Below are positions 20,667-29,595 of a DNA stretch of 64,000 nt, piece after piece (position 1 is the first letter of the stretch; each line of letters starts with the position of its first letter). The position numbers were made by a program, and so were the translations under genes. The stretch is taken from positions 310,001 to 374,000 of the forward strand of contig CAVTXL010000016.1 in assembly GCA_963738665.1 (NCBI GenBank). Reading direction: 5' to 3'. The notes below the pieces were generated by a model. That model was given only the letters and a program-made list of their open reading frames with translations. It had not been told where the DNA came from and did no database searches. This DNA comes from JABDGM01 sp963738665 (lineage in GTDB: Bacteria; Planctomycetota; Planctomycetia; Pirellulales; Lacipirellulaceae).

Positions 20667-22161
20667 CTATTTCAACAGCGACCACGGACTCGCGGCGTTC
20701 TGCCCGCCGGTCCCCCAGCTCGAGCCGCCGCCCCAATTCGGCCCCCGCAGGGTTCCAGGCGGATCGTTTTGGTATGCACGGCCACTGCGCCCGGCATGAT
20801 GCCGACGCAGAGGTTGTTGGATAAATCGTTGCTTGTCGCCAAATTCGGCTGCCAAGGCCATTCGCGCCGCGCAATGTCACAACGCGATTCAGTTTTGGAT
20901 CAAACTGGGCAATCCCCGTTCCCGATTCGTCGATATTGATCACTTCGTACCAATTGAGCGCAAACCGCGGTTCCTCGGGCGTGCTGGCCGGGTGGGGTCC
21001 ACACAGCATGACCCATTGGCCGGCGCGGAGTTGCTGAAACGGGTCGCTCGATGCGCCAGAAATCTGAGTATTTTCCAACAGGATTTCGCCGCCGTGGAGG
21101 CCGGTCGAAACGACCTTGGCCTTCACCATTCGCTCCCGCCCTTCCAGATCGTCGAGTGACGATCGAGCATCGGCAACCGACGCCACCTGCTTGGACGTGA
21201 GACCTCGCTTGTAGAACACGACGACAGAAACGTCATAGGCATAGCTTTCGGGATCGGTTCCCAGACCCAATTGCGCCGCATTGCTTGTCGGCGCGATGGA
21301 AACCATCCAAGAATAGTCGCCGATCCACTGCCTCGTCACAGGCGCACCCGAGGCCGTGGCGTCCCACATCTGCACGGCCGGCCGATCTCCTTGTTGCGGT
21401 ATATCAAATGTCAAGTCATCCTTTCCATTAAACAGAGACCATGCAATGGGCGATTCCATTCTCTTGACGGGTCCGCCCGCTGCTGGCGTTGGATTCGCTT
21501 GCGCTAGCGTTACGCGTCTTACCGGCCAGTAATTGGGATTGTAGCTCGGCCGTGTCCAAGGATTCCATGCCGAGCAACTTCCATACACTGCGCTCGTTAC
21601 GAAAAATGCTTCCGCAGGGAACGCACCAATTGCTGGATTGAGGTTGTTGGCAATTGGCAATGTCGAGGCAGCGACACCCATCGGATCTAGCACATAAGCA
21701 CTGCCAAACCGCTGCGTCAAGCGGGCTTGGCGCTGCTCGACGGTGGGCAGGCTCTGGTATGCCGCAGAGGCCATTTCTTCCGCCATAACTGGCCCGAGTG
21801 GACGCATGTAAGTGTTATTTCCGTAACCGGCATCGGCTGTATAACCGGGGGGTCCACCCGGAAACGTGTTAATCACCGGCATCCGCCAAGCCGCTGGATC
21901 AAGCATCCCCCGGGCGATGACGTCGCTCATCGCCTGGCGGGCGATGGCCTGGCCGTGGTCGGCGATATCGGCTTTGACCAGGTAATAGTTGCCGACCGGA
22001 AACATGGCCATCACGCCCAACAGGCCGACCGTCAGCACCCCCATCGCGATCAGCACCTCGGTCAGGCTGATGCCGCGGTGGGCGGAGCGTGGGAACAAGG
22101 AATCCCACTTTGCAATTTGCAATTTGCAATTTGCAATTTGCAATTTCTTACCTTCACTCAT
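20667..22161 (-). CDS. PilV-like prepilin (two C-terminal frameshifts)
   Basis: ATG 22161 has AAAGG six bases upstream. After a 32-residue leader comes the class III signal G / ISLTEVLIAMGVLTVGLLG, with Glu at +5, as in PilV/GspI-type minor pilins. The mature protein is large (about 460 residues) and otherwise unrecognised. The leader contains five TTTGCAA units and then a piece of the GTTCCCACGC element (LFPRSAHRG). Near 20840 the frame breaks, and adding one base gives ATSNDLSNNLCVGIMPGAVA. A second break near 20770 leads to an end reading GGQNAASPWSLLK. It is fourth of five prepilin-like genes, and its product is probably a tip or core pseudopilin. Confidence 0.8.
22109..22150. repeat. Perfect TTTGCAA x5 microsatellite in a prepilin leader
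   Basis: Five perfect tandem TTTGCAA units (22109-22143) plus a degenerate sixth. It lies inside the coding sequence between start codon and prepilin cleavage site of the PilV-like gene. As 7 is not a multiple of 3, gain or loss of one unit would put the mature pilin out of frame. Confidence 0.95.
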
Positions 22162-22258
22162 CTCGAACCTTTCATCACCAGTTGCCCCTGGCGGATTTGT
22201 CGTCACGGCCGCGTGGGCCTGCGCGACCAAAGGTCGCGGTCATATGTCTTCTTTCTGG

Positions 22259-22293
22259 CTCTTGACTCTTGTCTCTCAGCTCTTGACTCTCGG
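22259..22293. repeat. Heptamer array between two prepilin genes
   Basis: Five contiguous 7-bp units of the type CTCTTGA, ending two bases before the stop codon of the GspH-like gene (22295). It lies between that gene and the start of the PilV-like gene. Confidence 0.85.
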
Positions 22294-22294
22294 T

Positions 22295-23719
22295 CTACCG
22301 GCCTCCCAATTGCGTCGCCTCGCGCAACTTGGCGCGGGCCGCCAGTATCTGCTTCGTGCGCCGCACCTCAGGCGTGATAGGGGGCGGGAACTGGGCATAT
22401 ATGGCGGCCGGATCGACGTATTCATTCGCGACCGTGGCGACCCGCCCCGTCGACGCCCCGATCGTGATCCAGATGCTGTCGCCGCGGAGCCAGTTGAGCG
22501 GCGCTTCGAGCGCCTCCCGCTGGTCGTCGGTCACGGCCGCCTGCCATTGTGGATTGGTCGTGTCGAGCGTCGGTTCCTGGTTCGCCGGCGGCGGCTCGGG
22601 CACGCTCGCGCCCACCAGCAAGTAGACATTGTCGACGACCGGCGCATCATTGCACCCCAGGCAAACCGACGGCGCACGATTGAAGTAAACCCGCCAGATG
22701 CGGCCCTCCGGGGCGAACATGATCATCACGCCGTCCCGGTTGTCGACCCGTGCGGGCGCGGGCGAGTCGGCCGGCCAGTAGAAAAAGTCGTCATCCCCCA
22801 CGCCCGACGCCCGCAGGTCGACCACCGTCCCAGCCGGCAACTGAAACGGCTGGTCGCTCGCCGGCACCGGCTGGCGAAGGACTTTGTAAGGCATCGGCGA
22901 AGACCAATAGGGCGGCACGAAGGCACCCGCCGCCGGCGTTTGCCGCAGGTTCTGGCCGACATTGTCAATCACGGCGTATAGGGCATCGACCTGGCCCGTG
23001 TTGTTAATCGGCCGCGTCACCAGGGTGCCGTCCGGATTTCCCGCGTTAGACGGGTAGTAACCGTTTGCGTCGGTCGCGCTCGTATCGACAAATAAGAACC
23101 GAGTGCCGGCCACTTCGATTGTGTCGTTCGGCCGGATCACGCCGGGCGGGAATAAGTCGGCATCCCACCCGGGAGGCAAGCCGTCGTTCGGAGTGGTATC
23201 TGGACTCGCCTGCCGCACGAAGCGAACCAGCACCTGGCCGGAACCGCCCGTCGGTCCGTTATCGAAAGCAATCTGCACAGCCGACGATGCATCAAACCCC
23301 GAATACGGCGCCGGTTGCTCGACGATGTACGCCCGCACGGCCGCGTAGTTGTCGTTCTTGTTCGTCGTGTGCGACAATCGCTCCAGGGCGACGCCAATCG
23401 GCCGGCCCTGCGCCACGGCCCGGGCCTGGGCCACTTGGAAAAACGAATTGACGCCCCGGGCCGCCTCGCGGAGCTGTCGCTCAGTCGAGGACGGGGCCAA
23501 CAGCGGAATCGCCGCCGCGACGAGGGTCGTCAGAATGACGATCACCACCAACAGCTCGATCAGGGTCATGCCGCGGCGAGCAGCGCGCCGGTCATAACGG
23601 CAAATGCAAAATGCAAAACGAGAAATGAAAAACGACAAATGAAGCGGAGCGCATACAATGGCCGGATATGTGCCATGTGCACGTCCTTCATTGAACATTT
23701 TGCATTTTGCATTTTGCAT
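22295..23719 (-). CDS. GspH/FimT-like prepilin with unusually large mature domain
   Basis: The prepilin signal reads RRG / MTLIELLVVIVILTTLVAA, with Glu at +5. The next part (RQLREAARGVNSFFQVAQARA) is typical of GspH/FimT pseudopilins (Tfp pilus assembly FimT). With leader it has 474 residues, far more than the usual 160-200. The only in-frame ATG ahead of the signal is 23719, inside a GCAAAAT heptamer array. This gives a 50-residue leader made of heptamer sequence, a unique middle and a second, inverted heptamer arm. No convincing Shine-Dalgarno is seen, so the start is uncertain. Third of the five prepilin-like genes. Confidence 0.75.
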   Translation of the reverse strand: MQNAKCKMFNEGRAHGTYPAIVCAPLHLSFFISRFAFCICRYDRRAARRGMTLIELLVVIVILTTLVAAAIPLLAPSSTERQLREAARGVNSFFQVAQARAVAQGRPIGVALERLSHTTNKNDNYAAVRAYIVEQPAPYSGFDASSAVQIAFDNGPTGGSGQVLVRFVRQASPDTTPNDGLPPGWDADLFPPGVIRPNDTIEVAGTRFLFVDTSATDANGYYPSNAGNPDGTLVTRPINNTGQVDALYAVIDNVGQNLRQTPAAGAFVPPYWSSPMPYKVLRQPVPASDQPFQLPAGTVVDLRASGVGDDDFFYWPADSPAPARVDNRDGVMIMFAPEGRIWRVYFNRAPSVCLGCNDAPVVDNVYLLVGASVPEPPPANQEPTLDTTNPQWQAAVTDDQREALEAPLNWLRGDSIWITIGASTGRVATVANEYVDPAAIYAQFPPPITPEVRRTKQILAARAKLREATQLGGR

Positions 23720-23731
23720 TTTGCATTCTCT
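23599..23731. repeat. Inverted heptamer arrays spanning a prepilin start and leader
   Basis: One arm (23599-23647) is seven degenerate units of the type GCAAAAT / GACAAAT. The other (23697-23724) is four perfect ATTTTGC units plus a degenerate one. The arms are complementary and about 50 bp apart. The start codon of the GspH-like prepilin lies in the perfect arm, and the degenerate arm is translated just before the cleavage site. Confidence 0.9.
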
Positions 23732-23756
23732 GCTTGCTGTTCCCCGCTCCCAGCAA

Positions 23757-24931
23757 CTACTGCAGCCTTTCGCCGAGCGAATGGTTGGTGATGTTGTCCG
23801 CCGACTCGCCCTGCTGAGACGTGTTTTCCGCTCCGAAGAAAGTGCCCCCGCCCGGTCCGCTCGTCACCGTGAGATACGGATTGAGAACCGGGTCGAAAAA
23901 TGGGTAGACACTGAATTTCACCACGACCGGGGCAGTCGTCTTCCGCCACGGCACGTAGTCGTCGTTCAGTTCCAGCCCCAAGCGCTCGTCGCGGCCGGCG
24001 GAAAACACCAGCGGCACCAGCCGAAATGCCAGGGGCTGCAGGCGATACACATCGAATGGGTCATGGTCCTTTGCGATGGCGCTATTGATTTCGGCGTTCG
24101 GATCCAGACCGTTTGCGACGGCATTGGTGCGGATCTGCTTCAACTGCGGATAACTCAATTGCACGAGCGAATCAAAACCGGGCGCCCAACGATAAAAACA
24201 GATGGGATGTCCCCAGGCGTCGATGAATTCAGGCGCGCCGTCGCCGTCGGTGTCGCCGATGTCGCGCTCGTTGAACTGCGTCCGCGCCTCGCCGTCGCCG
24301 CAGGCCATCGTGACGACCATGTAAAGACACTCGGCGCTCTGATTGGACAGAATCTGCGCGAGCGTGTTCTGCTGATTGGTAATGCTGTTGATCCGGCCGT
24401 ACAGGCTGCGGAAGCGACGCAGAAACGCGGCAGACAGGGCCGGGCGTTCCCTTAAATACGCTGGATCAATCGCCACCGTCGCAGCCGGCAAACCATTGGG
24501 GATCATGGCGGCCGTTGGCGCCGGCAGCGGCTGCAGCCATAAATCGCTCCAGCGGTCGGGCATCTCCAAGATCATCATTTCGCGGAGTGCGAACAGCCGG
24601 GCCGCGGCCGTAACCTTGCCCTTGTCTGCCGACGAATAGGAGTTTGGGTTGAGACTGCTAATGGCCGTCACGACGTTCGGATTCAAATCAATCCGCCGCC
24701 CCTTGAACGAGTCGTAGTAATCGACCAACAGCGAGTGAATCCGCCCGACCGTGTTCCGCGTATTGGCCTCGCACCCGTTTGCATCGCCACCAGCGCAATG
24801 CCCGCGACCAGGCTGCCGAGAATGGCCAGAATGGTGATGACGATCAACAGCTCGATTAGAGTGAAACCGCGCGAGGAGATGCCAGCGGCGCTGCCGCCGG
24901 CGGTCCGTGTTTTGTTGTTGAGCATGTGCAT
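23757..24931 (-). CDS. GspG-like prepilin (one frameshift)
   Basis: ATG 24931 or 24925 opens a short 22-residue leader (NNKTRTAGGSAAGISSRG) before the signal FTLIELLIVITILAILGSL, with Glu at +5. This is the only prepilin-like gene here with no repeat in its leader. After LVAMQTGA the frame breaks (24765-24778); one added base joins it to EANTRNTVGRIHSLLVDYY, the alpha-helix typical of major pseudopilins. The mature protein of about 370 residues ends FFGAENTSQQGES... LGERLQ. It probably forms or joins the pseudopilus. Second of five in order; it overlaps the tail of the upstream gene. Confidence 0.8.
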
Positions 24932-26259
24932 CGCACGTCTCGATCCTCGTTCCACGCCCCTGACTCTGGCCCATTGCCACACTGGCCCACACTACTACAC
25001 TGGCCCACTATGGCTGCGCAGTCTTCCAGCCGCGATTGCGTGATGAAGTTGACTACGGTGTCGGCCGCGTCGCCGGCGAACGGCCCGTCGGGGAACAGTA
25101 AGTACGAAGCGGCCGACGCCGGATTCGCAACATCATGCGCGGATGTTTTGTCGAGTATGTCGGCACCCCAGGCGTCATCGATACCGCAGTGCAGCACTTG
25201 GAATTTGCCCTTGTTCGCGAATTCGATCGGAACGTTCGACGCGGACGATTCGCTGCGCTTCTTCAGCGCGTGCACGTGCAACTCCAATGCAAGCCCTCCG
25301 TACAAATCACTCCTGGCGGGCGGATCGTACGGGCCGGTTACCGTGCCGCTCGAATTCACGGCGGCCGGGTTGCGCGAAGTATCAAAGTATAAAATCGGCT
25401 GTTGAGAATGTGCCGGCACGTACTGCCAGAAATTGATCCGCCGCCATTGCGACGTGCCGTTGATCGTCACTCGATACTCGATAAACCGCCTCGACGTCAT
25501 CGGATCTTCGTAGAAATACCCGTCCGACGGATCTCGCGGCCCCAACTGCTCGACCTTGAACGGATGCGTCCAGGTGCCCGTGTCGAGCGGATCAAGCGAT
25601 CTGTTTTCCGGCTTGCCTGAGCCGTTCGGCAATAAATACGAAGGGCCGTCAGGACCTGAAATGGGGTATTTCGGATTCTTGCTGAATTTTCTGAGCCAAA
25701 ACACCGTCGCTTCGGCAGCCGTCATGCCGCCGGATAACACACTCGGAAAATCGGCCGCATCCGCCCCGGTTGCGGGTAAACCGACGAGCACCCTGGCCAA
25801 GTTGTCCGATTCGTTGCTGCTGGAAAAGGCTGTCTTCAGATGCCGACGCATGTCGTTGAGAGCTTGATTATCATCTACCGGACCCGTGCCATCCGTAACT
25901 GCATTCGGCGGATACGACCCGGCCTGGTCTTTGTACTTGTCAAACCCAGCGCTGATTTGATCTACTTCCACTTTGATCGCCGCCTGCCGGGCCGTGCGCA
26001 ACGCGCCGATCGCCGCCACCGTGATCAGCGCCGCCAGGATGCCGATGATCGTGATCACCACCAGCAGCTCGACCAGGGTAAAGGCAACGCGACGAGCACC
26101 GAGAGCGGCGCACGGATCCTCGTTCCCACGCTCTGTGTGGGAACGCGATGTCGCGACGCTCTGCGTCGAGTGCGGCTGGCACGGGCCGCAGAGCGGCCGA
26201 AATCTGCGTTCCCACGCAGCGCGTGGGAACGAGCTGGCTTGTTCCGGTTTTGCAAACAT
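24856..26259 (-). CDS. Type IV prepilin-like protein with repeat-derived leader
   Basis: ATG 26259 has AGGG about nine bases upstream; ATG 26274 is also in frame. The signal is RRVA / FTLVELLVVITIIGILAAL, with Ala rather than Gly at -1 and Glu at +5. The leader of about 61 residues is mostly encoded by a GTTCCCACGC palindromic element (SSFPRAAWERRF; later SHTERGNED). The next segment (RQAAIKVEVDQISAGFDKYK) is GspG-like. The C-terminus runs through an imperfect TGGGCCAGTGT repeat and overlaps the next gene by 76 bases, which suggests that the original stop was lost or that an indel lies near 25000. First of the five prepilin-like genes after gspF. Confidence 0.8.
   Translation of the reverse strand: MFAKPEQASSFPRAAWERRFRPLCGPCQPHSTQSVATSRSHTERGNEDPCAALGARRVAFTLVELLVVITIIGILAALITVAAIGALRTARQAAIKVEVDQISAGFDKYKDQAGSYPPNAVTDGTGPVDDNQALNDMRRHLKTAFSSSNESDNLARVLVGLPATGADAADFPSVLSGGMTAAEATVFWLRKFSKNPKYPISGPDGPSYLLPNGSGKPENRSLDPLDTGTWTHPFKVEQLGPRDPSDGYFYEDPMTSRRFIEYRVTINGTSQWRRINFWQYVPAHSQQPILYFDTSRNPAAVNSSGTVTGPYDPPARSDLYGGLALELHVHALKKRSESSASNVPIEFANKGKFQVLHCGIDDAWGADILDKTSAHDVANPASAASYLLFPDGPFAGDAADTVVNFITQSRLEDCAAIVGQCSSVGQCGNGPESGAWNEDRDVRCTCSTTKHGPPAAAPLASPRAVSL
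24968..25012. repeat. Imperfect tandem TGGGCCAGTGT repeat
   Basis: Three imperfect copies of a sequence around ACACTGGCCCAC separated by short variable spacers. It lies at the junction of two prepilin genes. It encodes the C-terminal residues IVGQCSSVGQCGNG of the upstream one. The 7-bp period is weaker than in the other arrays. Confidence 0.65.
26118..26234. repeat. GTTCCCACGC palindromic element in a prepilin leader
   Basis: About 117 bp with outer palindromes of the type GTTCCCACGC / GCGTGGGAAC at each end and an inner GACGCTCTGCGTC. It is read in frame as prepilin leader. It is related to the element at 20300-20435, and the encoded peptides share SFPR-AW-R, LC--C, TQS and ER-NE. Confidence 0.85.
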
Positions 26260-26293
26260 GGCGCAATCCCTCATATAAAGCTGTTCGCCTTGT

Positions 26294-26335
26294 CCCTGCT
26301 CCCGCTCGCTGCTCCGACTCCCTACTCTCCGCTAC
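26294..26335. repeat. Heptamer array containing the gspF stop codon
   Basis: Six contiguous 7-bp units of the type CCCGCTC / GCTGCTC. The last unit (CCGCTAC) contains the complement of the TAG stop of gspF. It lies between gspF and the first prepilin gene. Confidence 0.75.
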
Positions 26336-27695
26336 TTATGCTTCGTATTGCTCAAGTTCTGAATCAGCGACACGAGCGGCACGAACAGCGAGATCACGAT
26401 GAAACCGACGGCCACGCCCAAAAAGATAATCAGGAGCGGCTCCATCAGCTTGGTCAAACCTTCCGTGAGCACGGCCACTTCTTCGTCGTACGTGTCGGCC
26501 ACCTTGTAAAGCATCGTGTCCAGTTCGCCCGTTTCTTCGCCGACGTCGACCATGTTGACGACGATGTCGTCGACGACCCGCTTGCGGTACTTGATCAGGT
26601 AGATCAGGCGCCGATCAGCGCGCCGATGAACGGCATCACCGGGACGCCAAAGCACATGAAGAAAAACAGACCCACGGGATGAAAACCGGGGACCGAGTGC
26701 TCCTTCATCGGCTTGGCGATCGCCTCGCCCTCGCGAATGGCCTCGCCGATCTTCGTATACATTCGCTCAAAGATGGCGTTGCCGCTGGTGTCGCGCGTAA
26801 TGTTTAAGGCCTCGAGAATCGGCACGCCGCTGGCCACCAACGTGCCAAGCGTACGCGTGGTACGGGCGAGAATGTTCTTCTCGATCAGGTTGCCGAACAC
26901 GGGCACCTTGATGATGAACTGGTCCCAGCCGATGCGCCCGTGCTTGAACTTGCGAATCAGCTTGACCATCAACCAAATGGCAATCGGCACGCCGGGAATC
27001 AAGAACCAGTAGTGGACGCACCATTTGGAAATCGCCATCAGCATTCGCGTGGCGAGCGGCAAGTCGAGGCCGAAATCCTTGAAGATGTTTTCAAACTGCG
27101 GCACGATCCAGATCATGATGAACGTCAAGATGCAAACCGCGACGAACACGACCACGACCGGGTAAATCAGCGCCGATTTGACTTTGCGTTTGAGCGATTC
27201 GGCCCGCTCCAGAAAGTCGGCCAGCCGTTGCAGAATGAGCTCCAGCGCACCACCCGCTTCGCCCGCCTTGATCATGTTGACATATAACCGGTTGAAGCAC
27301 TTGGGGCTTTTGGACATGCCCTCCGAGAGCGTCGACCCGCCTTCGATTTCGTCGCACGTGTCTTCTAGCGAGTACTTCAGCCGCCCAGGCTTCGCCTGGC
27401 CGGCCAAAATCCGCAGGCTCCGCAAAATCGGCAGGCCGGCGTCCTGCAAAATCGATAGCTGCCGCGTGAAGGTCGTCAGTTCTTTCGACTTCACCCCACC
27501 GAACACTAGGCCCCGTTTCTTTTTGCCGCCCGCGGCCGCGTCCGCCTTCTTGCGGCTCTTCTTGGCTGTAATCTTGGTGACGAAATAGCCCATCTGGCGA
27601 ATCGTCGCTTGGGCTTCTTCCTCACTCTGCGCTTCGATCACGTCGCGGATTTCCGCGCCGGTCGCGTCCATCGCTTCGAATTGAAAGGTTGGCAT
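26332..27695 (-). CDS. gspF: Type II secretion / type IV pilus inner membrane protein GspF/PilC (one frameshift)
   Basis: Polytopic platform protein that couples the cytoplasmic ATPase to pilin assembly. ATG 27695 has GAGAG eight bases upstream, supplied by the adjacent heptamer array. Two GspF domains are seen: LTTFTRQLSILQDAGLPILRS (near 90) and the repeat RTTRTLGTLVASGVPILEAL (near 285). The signature NMVDVGEETGELDTML lies near 370. Transmembrane helices include IYPVVVVFVAVCILTFIMIW and PLLIIFLGVAVGFIVISLFV. The frame breaks at 26604-26614; one added base gives FIGALIGALIYLIKYRKRVV. About 454 residues, somewhat longer than usual because of a Lys-rich N-terminal insert. Confidence 0.92.
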
Positions 27696-27700
27696 AGTAA

Positions 27701-27789
27701 AGCTCTCAGCTTTTAGCCATCCGCTTTCAGCCATTCAGCGATCAGCCCTGTCTGGCTGATCGCTCACGGCCGACGGCTGACGGCTCTTG
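27701..27789. repeat. Inverted heptamer arrays upstream of gspF
   Basis: The left arm (27701-27742) is six 7-bp units of the type AGCTTTT / AGCCATT. The right arm (27755-27789) is five units of the type GCTGACG. The centre forms a perfect hairpin CGATCAGCC / GGCTGATCG (27738-27762). It fills the gap between gspE stop and gspF start and contributes the gspF Shine-Dalgarno. Confidence 0.92.
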
Positions 27790-27792
27790 TAC

Positions 27793-29511
27793 TCACGCAT
27801 CCAAAATCGTTTCCCGTACCACTTCGTCCGGCGTCGTGATCCCCTCGAAGCACGCCTCGACGCCCGCATCGCGCAGCGGCACCATTCCCTGCTTCTTCGC
27901 CTGCGCCCGCAGCTCGTCGGACTGCGCGTTGGCCATGATCATGTCGCGTAGGTCGTTGGTCATAATCATCAGCTCGAACAGGCCGACGCGGCCCTTGTAG
28001 CCCGTATTGTTGCAAACCTCGCAGCCCGCGCCGCGATAGAACCGGTGCTTGCGCACTTCCTCGCTCGTCAATTCCAGGTCTTCCAACAGCTCGCGCGGCG
28101 GATGGTATTCTTCGCGGCATTGCATGCACACCTTCCGCACCAACCGCTGGGCCAAGATCGCCTCGACGGTGGCCGTGATCAAAAACGTCGGCACGCCCAT
28201 GTCTTTCAGCCGCGTGATGGTGCTCGGGGCGTCGTTCGTGTGGAGCGTGCTGAACACGAGGTGCCCCGTCAGCGACGCCTGCACGGCGATTTCGGCCGTT
28301 TCCAGGTCGCGGATCTCGCCGACGAGGATCTTGTCCGGGTCTTGCCGCAAAATCGACCGCAGAATGTGGGCAAACGTGTTGCCGATCGCCGCGTCGATCG
28401 GTACTTGAATGATGCCCTCCATGTCGTATTCGACCGGGTCTTCCGTCGTGATCAGTTTGTCCTCAATCGTGTTCAGCTCATTGAGGGCCGAGTAGAGCGT
28501 GGTCGTCTTGCCGGAGCCCGTCGGCCCCGTCACCAGCACGATGCCGTTGGGCTTTTCGATCACGCTGCGAAATTTGCCCAGCGTATCATTATTCATTCCG
28601 ACCGTATTCAAATCGAGCGAGGTCACCGAGCGATCGAGCACCCGCATCACCACGCTCTCGCCGAACATCGTCGGCAGCACGCTCACCCGCAGGTCGACCG
28701 GGTGGCCGCCTACGGTCAGCTCGATCCGGCCGTCCTGCGGCAGGCGCCGCTCGGCGATGTCCAAATTTGCCATGACCTTGATGCGGGTTGTAATGGCGAA
28801 TGCCAAATGCCGGGGCGGCGGCACCATCTCGTACAGCACGCCGTCAGCCTTAATGCGAATCTTGAACTCGTCCTCGAACGGCTCGAAGTGCAAGTCGCTG
28901 GCATGTTCTCGAATCGCCATCAACAGCACCATGTTCAGCAGCTTGCGGACCGGCGCGCTGTCGGCTAGCGCCGTGACGTCGTCCAGATTGATCGGTCCGT
29001 CCGACGTGATGCCGGCCGCGGCCGCCGCCAATTCGGCGTCGTCCTCGAGCGCCTGCACGATGCTTTCCACGCTGTCGTTGCTTTCGCCGTAATAGCGCTC
29101 CAGCGCCGACATCATTCCTGATTCACTGGCCACCAATACGCGAATGTTGTAGCCCAAGAAAGTGCGCAGCTCATCCTGCACGCTCAAATTCTGCGGGTCG
29201 CATGTCGCGACCGTCAGCGTCTCCCCGTCGAATTCGACCGGTATCACCCGGTACATCTGCGCCATAGGCGCTGTCACCATCGCCAGCACTTCTCTCGGTA
29301 TGCCCACGTCGGCGATCGCTACGGTCGACAGCGACAACTGTTCGGCCAGCGCATGGACGAGCTGTTCCTCTTGAATCAGCCCCATGTCGATGGCCACTTT
29401 GCCCAACGGCTGGCCCGGGTGCTCGCGCTGCTCATCCACCAACAGCTCTTGCTGTTCGTCGGTGATGAACCCCATGTCAACCAGGACTTGTCCGATGCGG
29501 CGATGGGCCAT
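27793..29511 (-). CDS. gspE: Type II secretion ATPase GspE
   Basis: 572 residues. Two N-terminal MshEN-type modules (RRIGQVLVDMGFITDEQ; LGKVAIDMGLIQEEQ) are the kind that can bind cyclic di-GMP. The motor domain has Walker A GPTGSGKTTT, Walker B ILVGEIRDLETAEIA, the Asp/His boxes (ASDLHFEPFED; STLHTNDAPSTITR) and a four-Cys zinc motif (CMQC then CEVC) specific to GspE/PilB assembly ATPases. It hydrolyses ATP at the inner membrane to drive pseudopilin assembly. It lies directly ahead of gspF, separated by a heptamer hairpin. Intact frame. Confidence 0.95.
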   Translation of the reverse strand: MAHRRIGQVLVDMGFITDEQQELLVDEQREHPGQPLGKVAIDMGLIQEEQLVHALAEQLSLSTVAIADVGIPREVLAMVTAPMAQMYRVIPVEFDGETLTVATCDPQNLSVQDELRTFLGYNIRVLVASESGMMSALERYYGESNDSVESIVQALEDDAELAAAAAGITSDGPINLDDVTALADSAPVRKLLNMVLLMAIREHASDLHFEPFEDEFKIRIKADGVLYEMVPPPRHLAFAITTRIKVMANLDIAERRLPQDGRIELTVGGHPVDLRVSVLPTMFGESVVMRVLDRSVTSLDLNTVGMNNDTLGKFRSVIEKPNGIVLVTGPTGSGKTTTLYSALNELNTIEDKLITTEDPVEYDMEGIIQVPIDAAIGNTFAHILRSILRQDPDKILVGEIRDLETAEIAVQASLTGHLVFSTLHTNDAPSTITRLKDMGVPTFLITATVEAILAQRLVRKVCMQCREEYHPPRELLEDLELTSEEVRKHRFYRGAGCEVCNNTGYKGRVGLFELMIMTNDLRDMIMANAQSDELRAQAKKQGMVPLRDAGVEACFEGITTPDEVVRETILDA

Positions 29512-29595
29512 GGATGTTTGCGATGAGTAATTGAGTAGGTGACCGGTTCAGTAAGTATGTCCGCATCGCTTGCGGTTAGCTTTCTTCAACAACTC

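Noticed and set aside
22109..22150. A CRISPR-like short repeat array
   Set aside because: Units are 7 bp and directly adjacent with no spacers. No cas gene is nearby, and the array lies inside a coding sequence.
28045..28968. A plus-strand ORF of 307 codons
   Set aside because: It is the antisense shadow of gspE, which has every family motif in its own frame.
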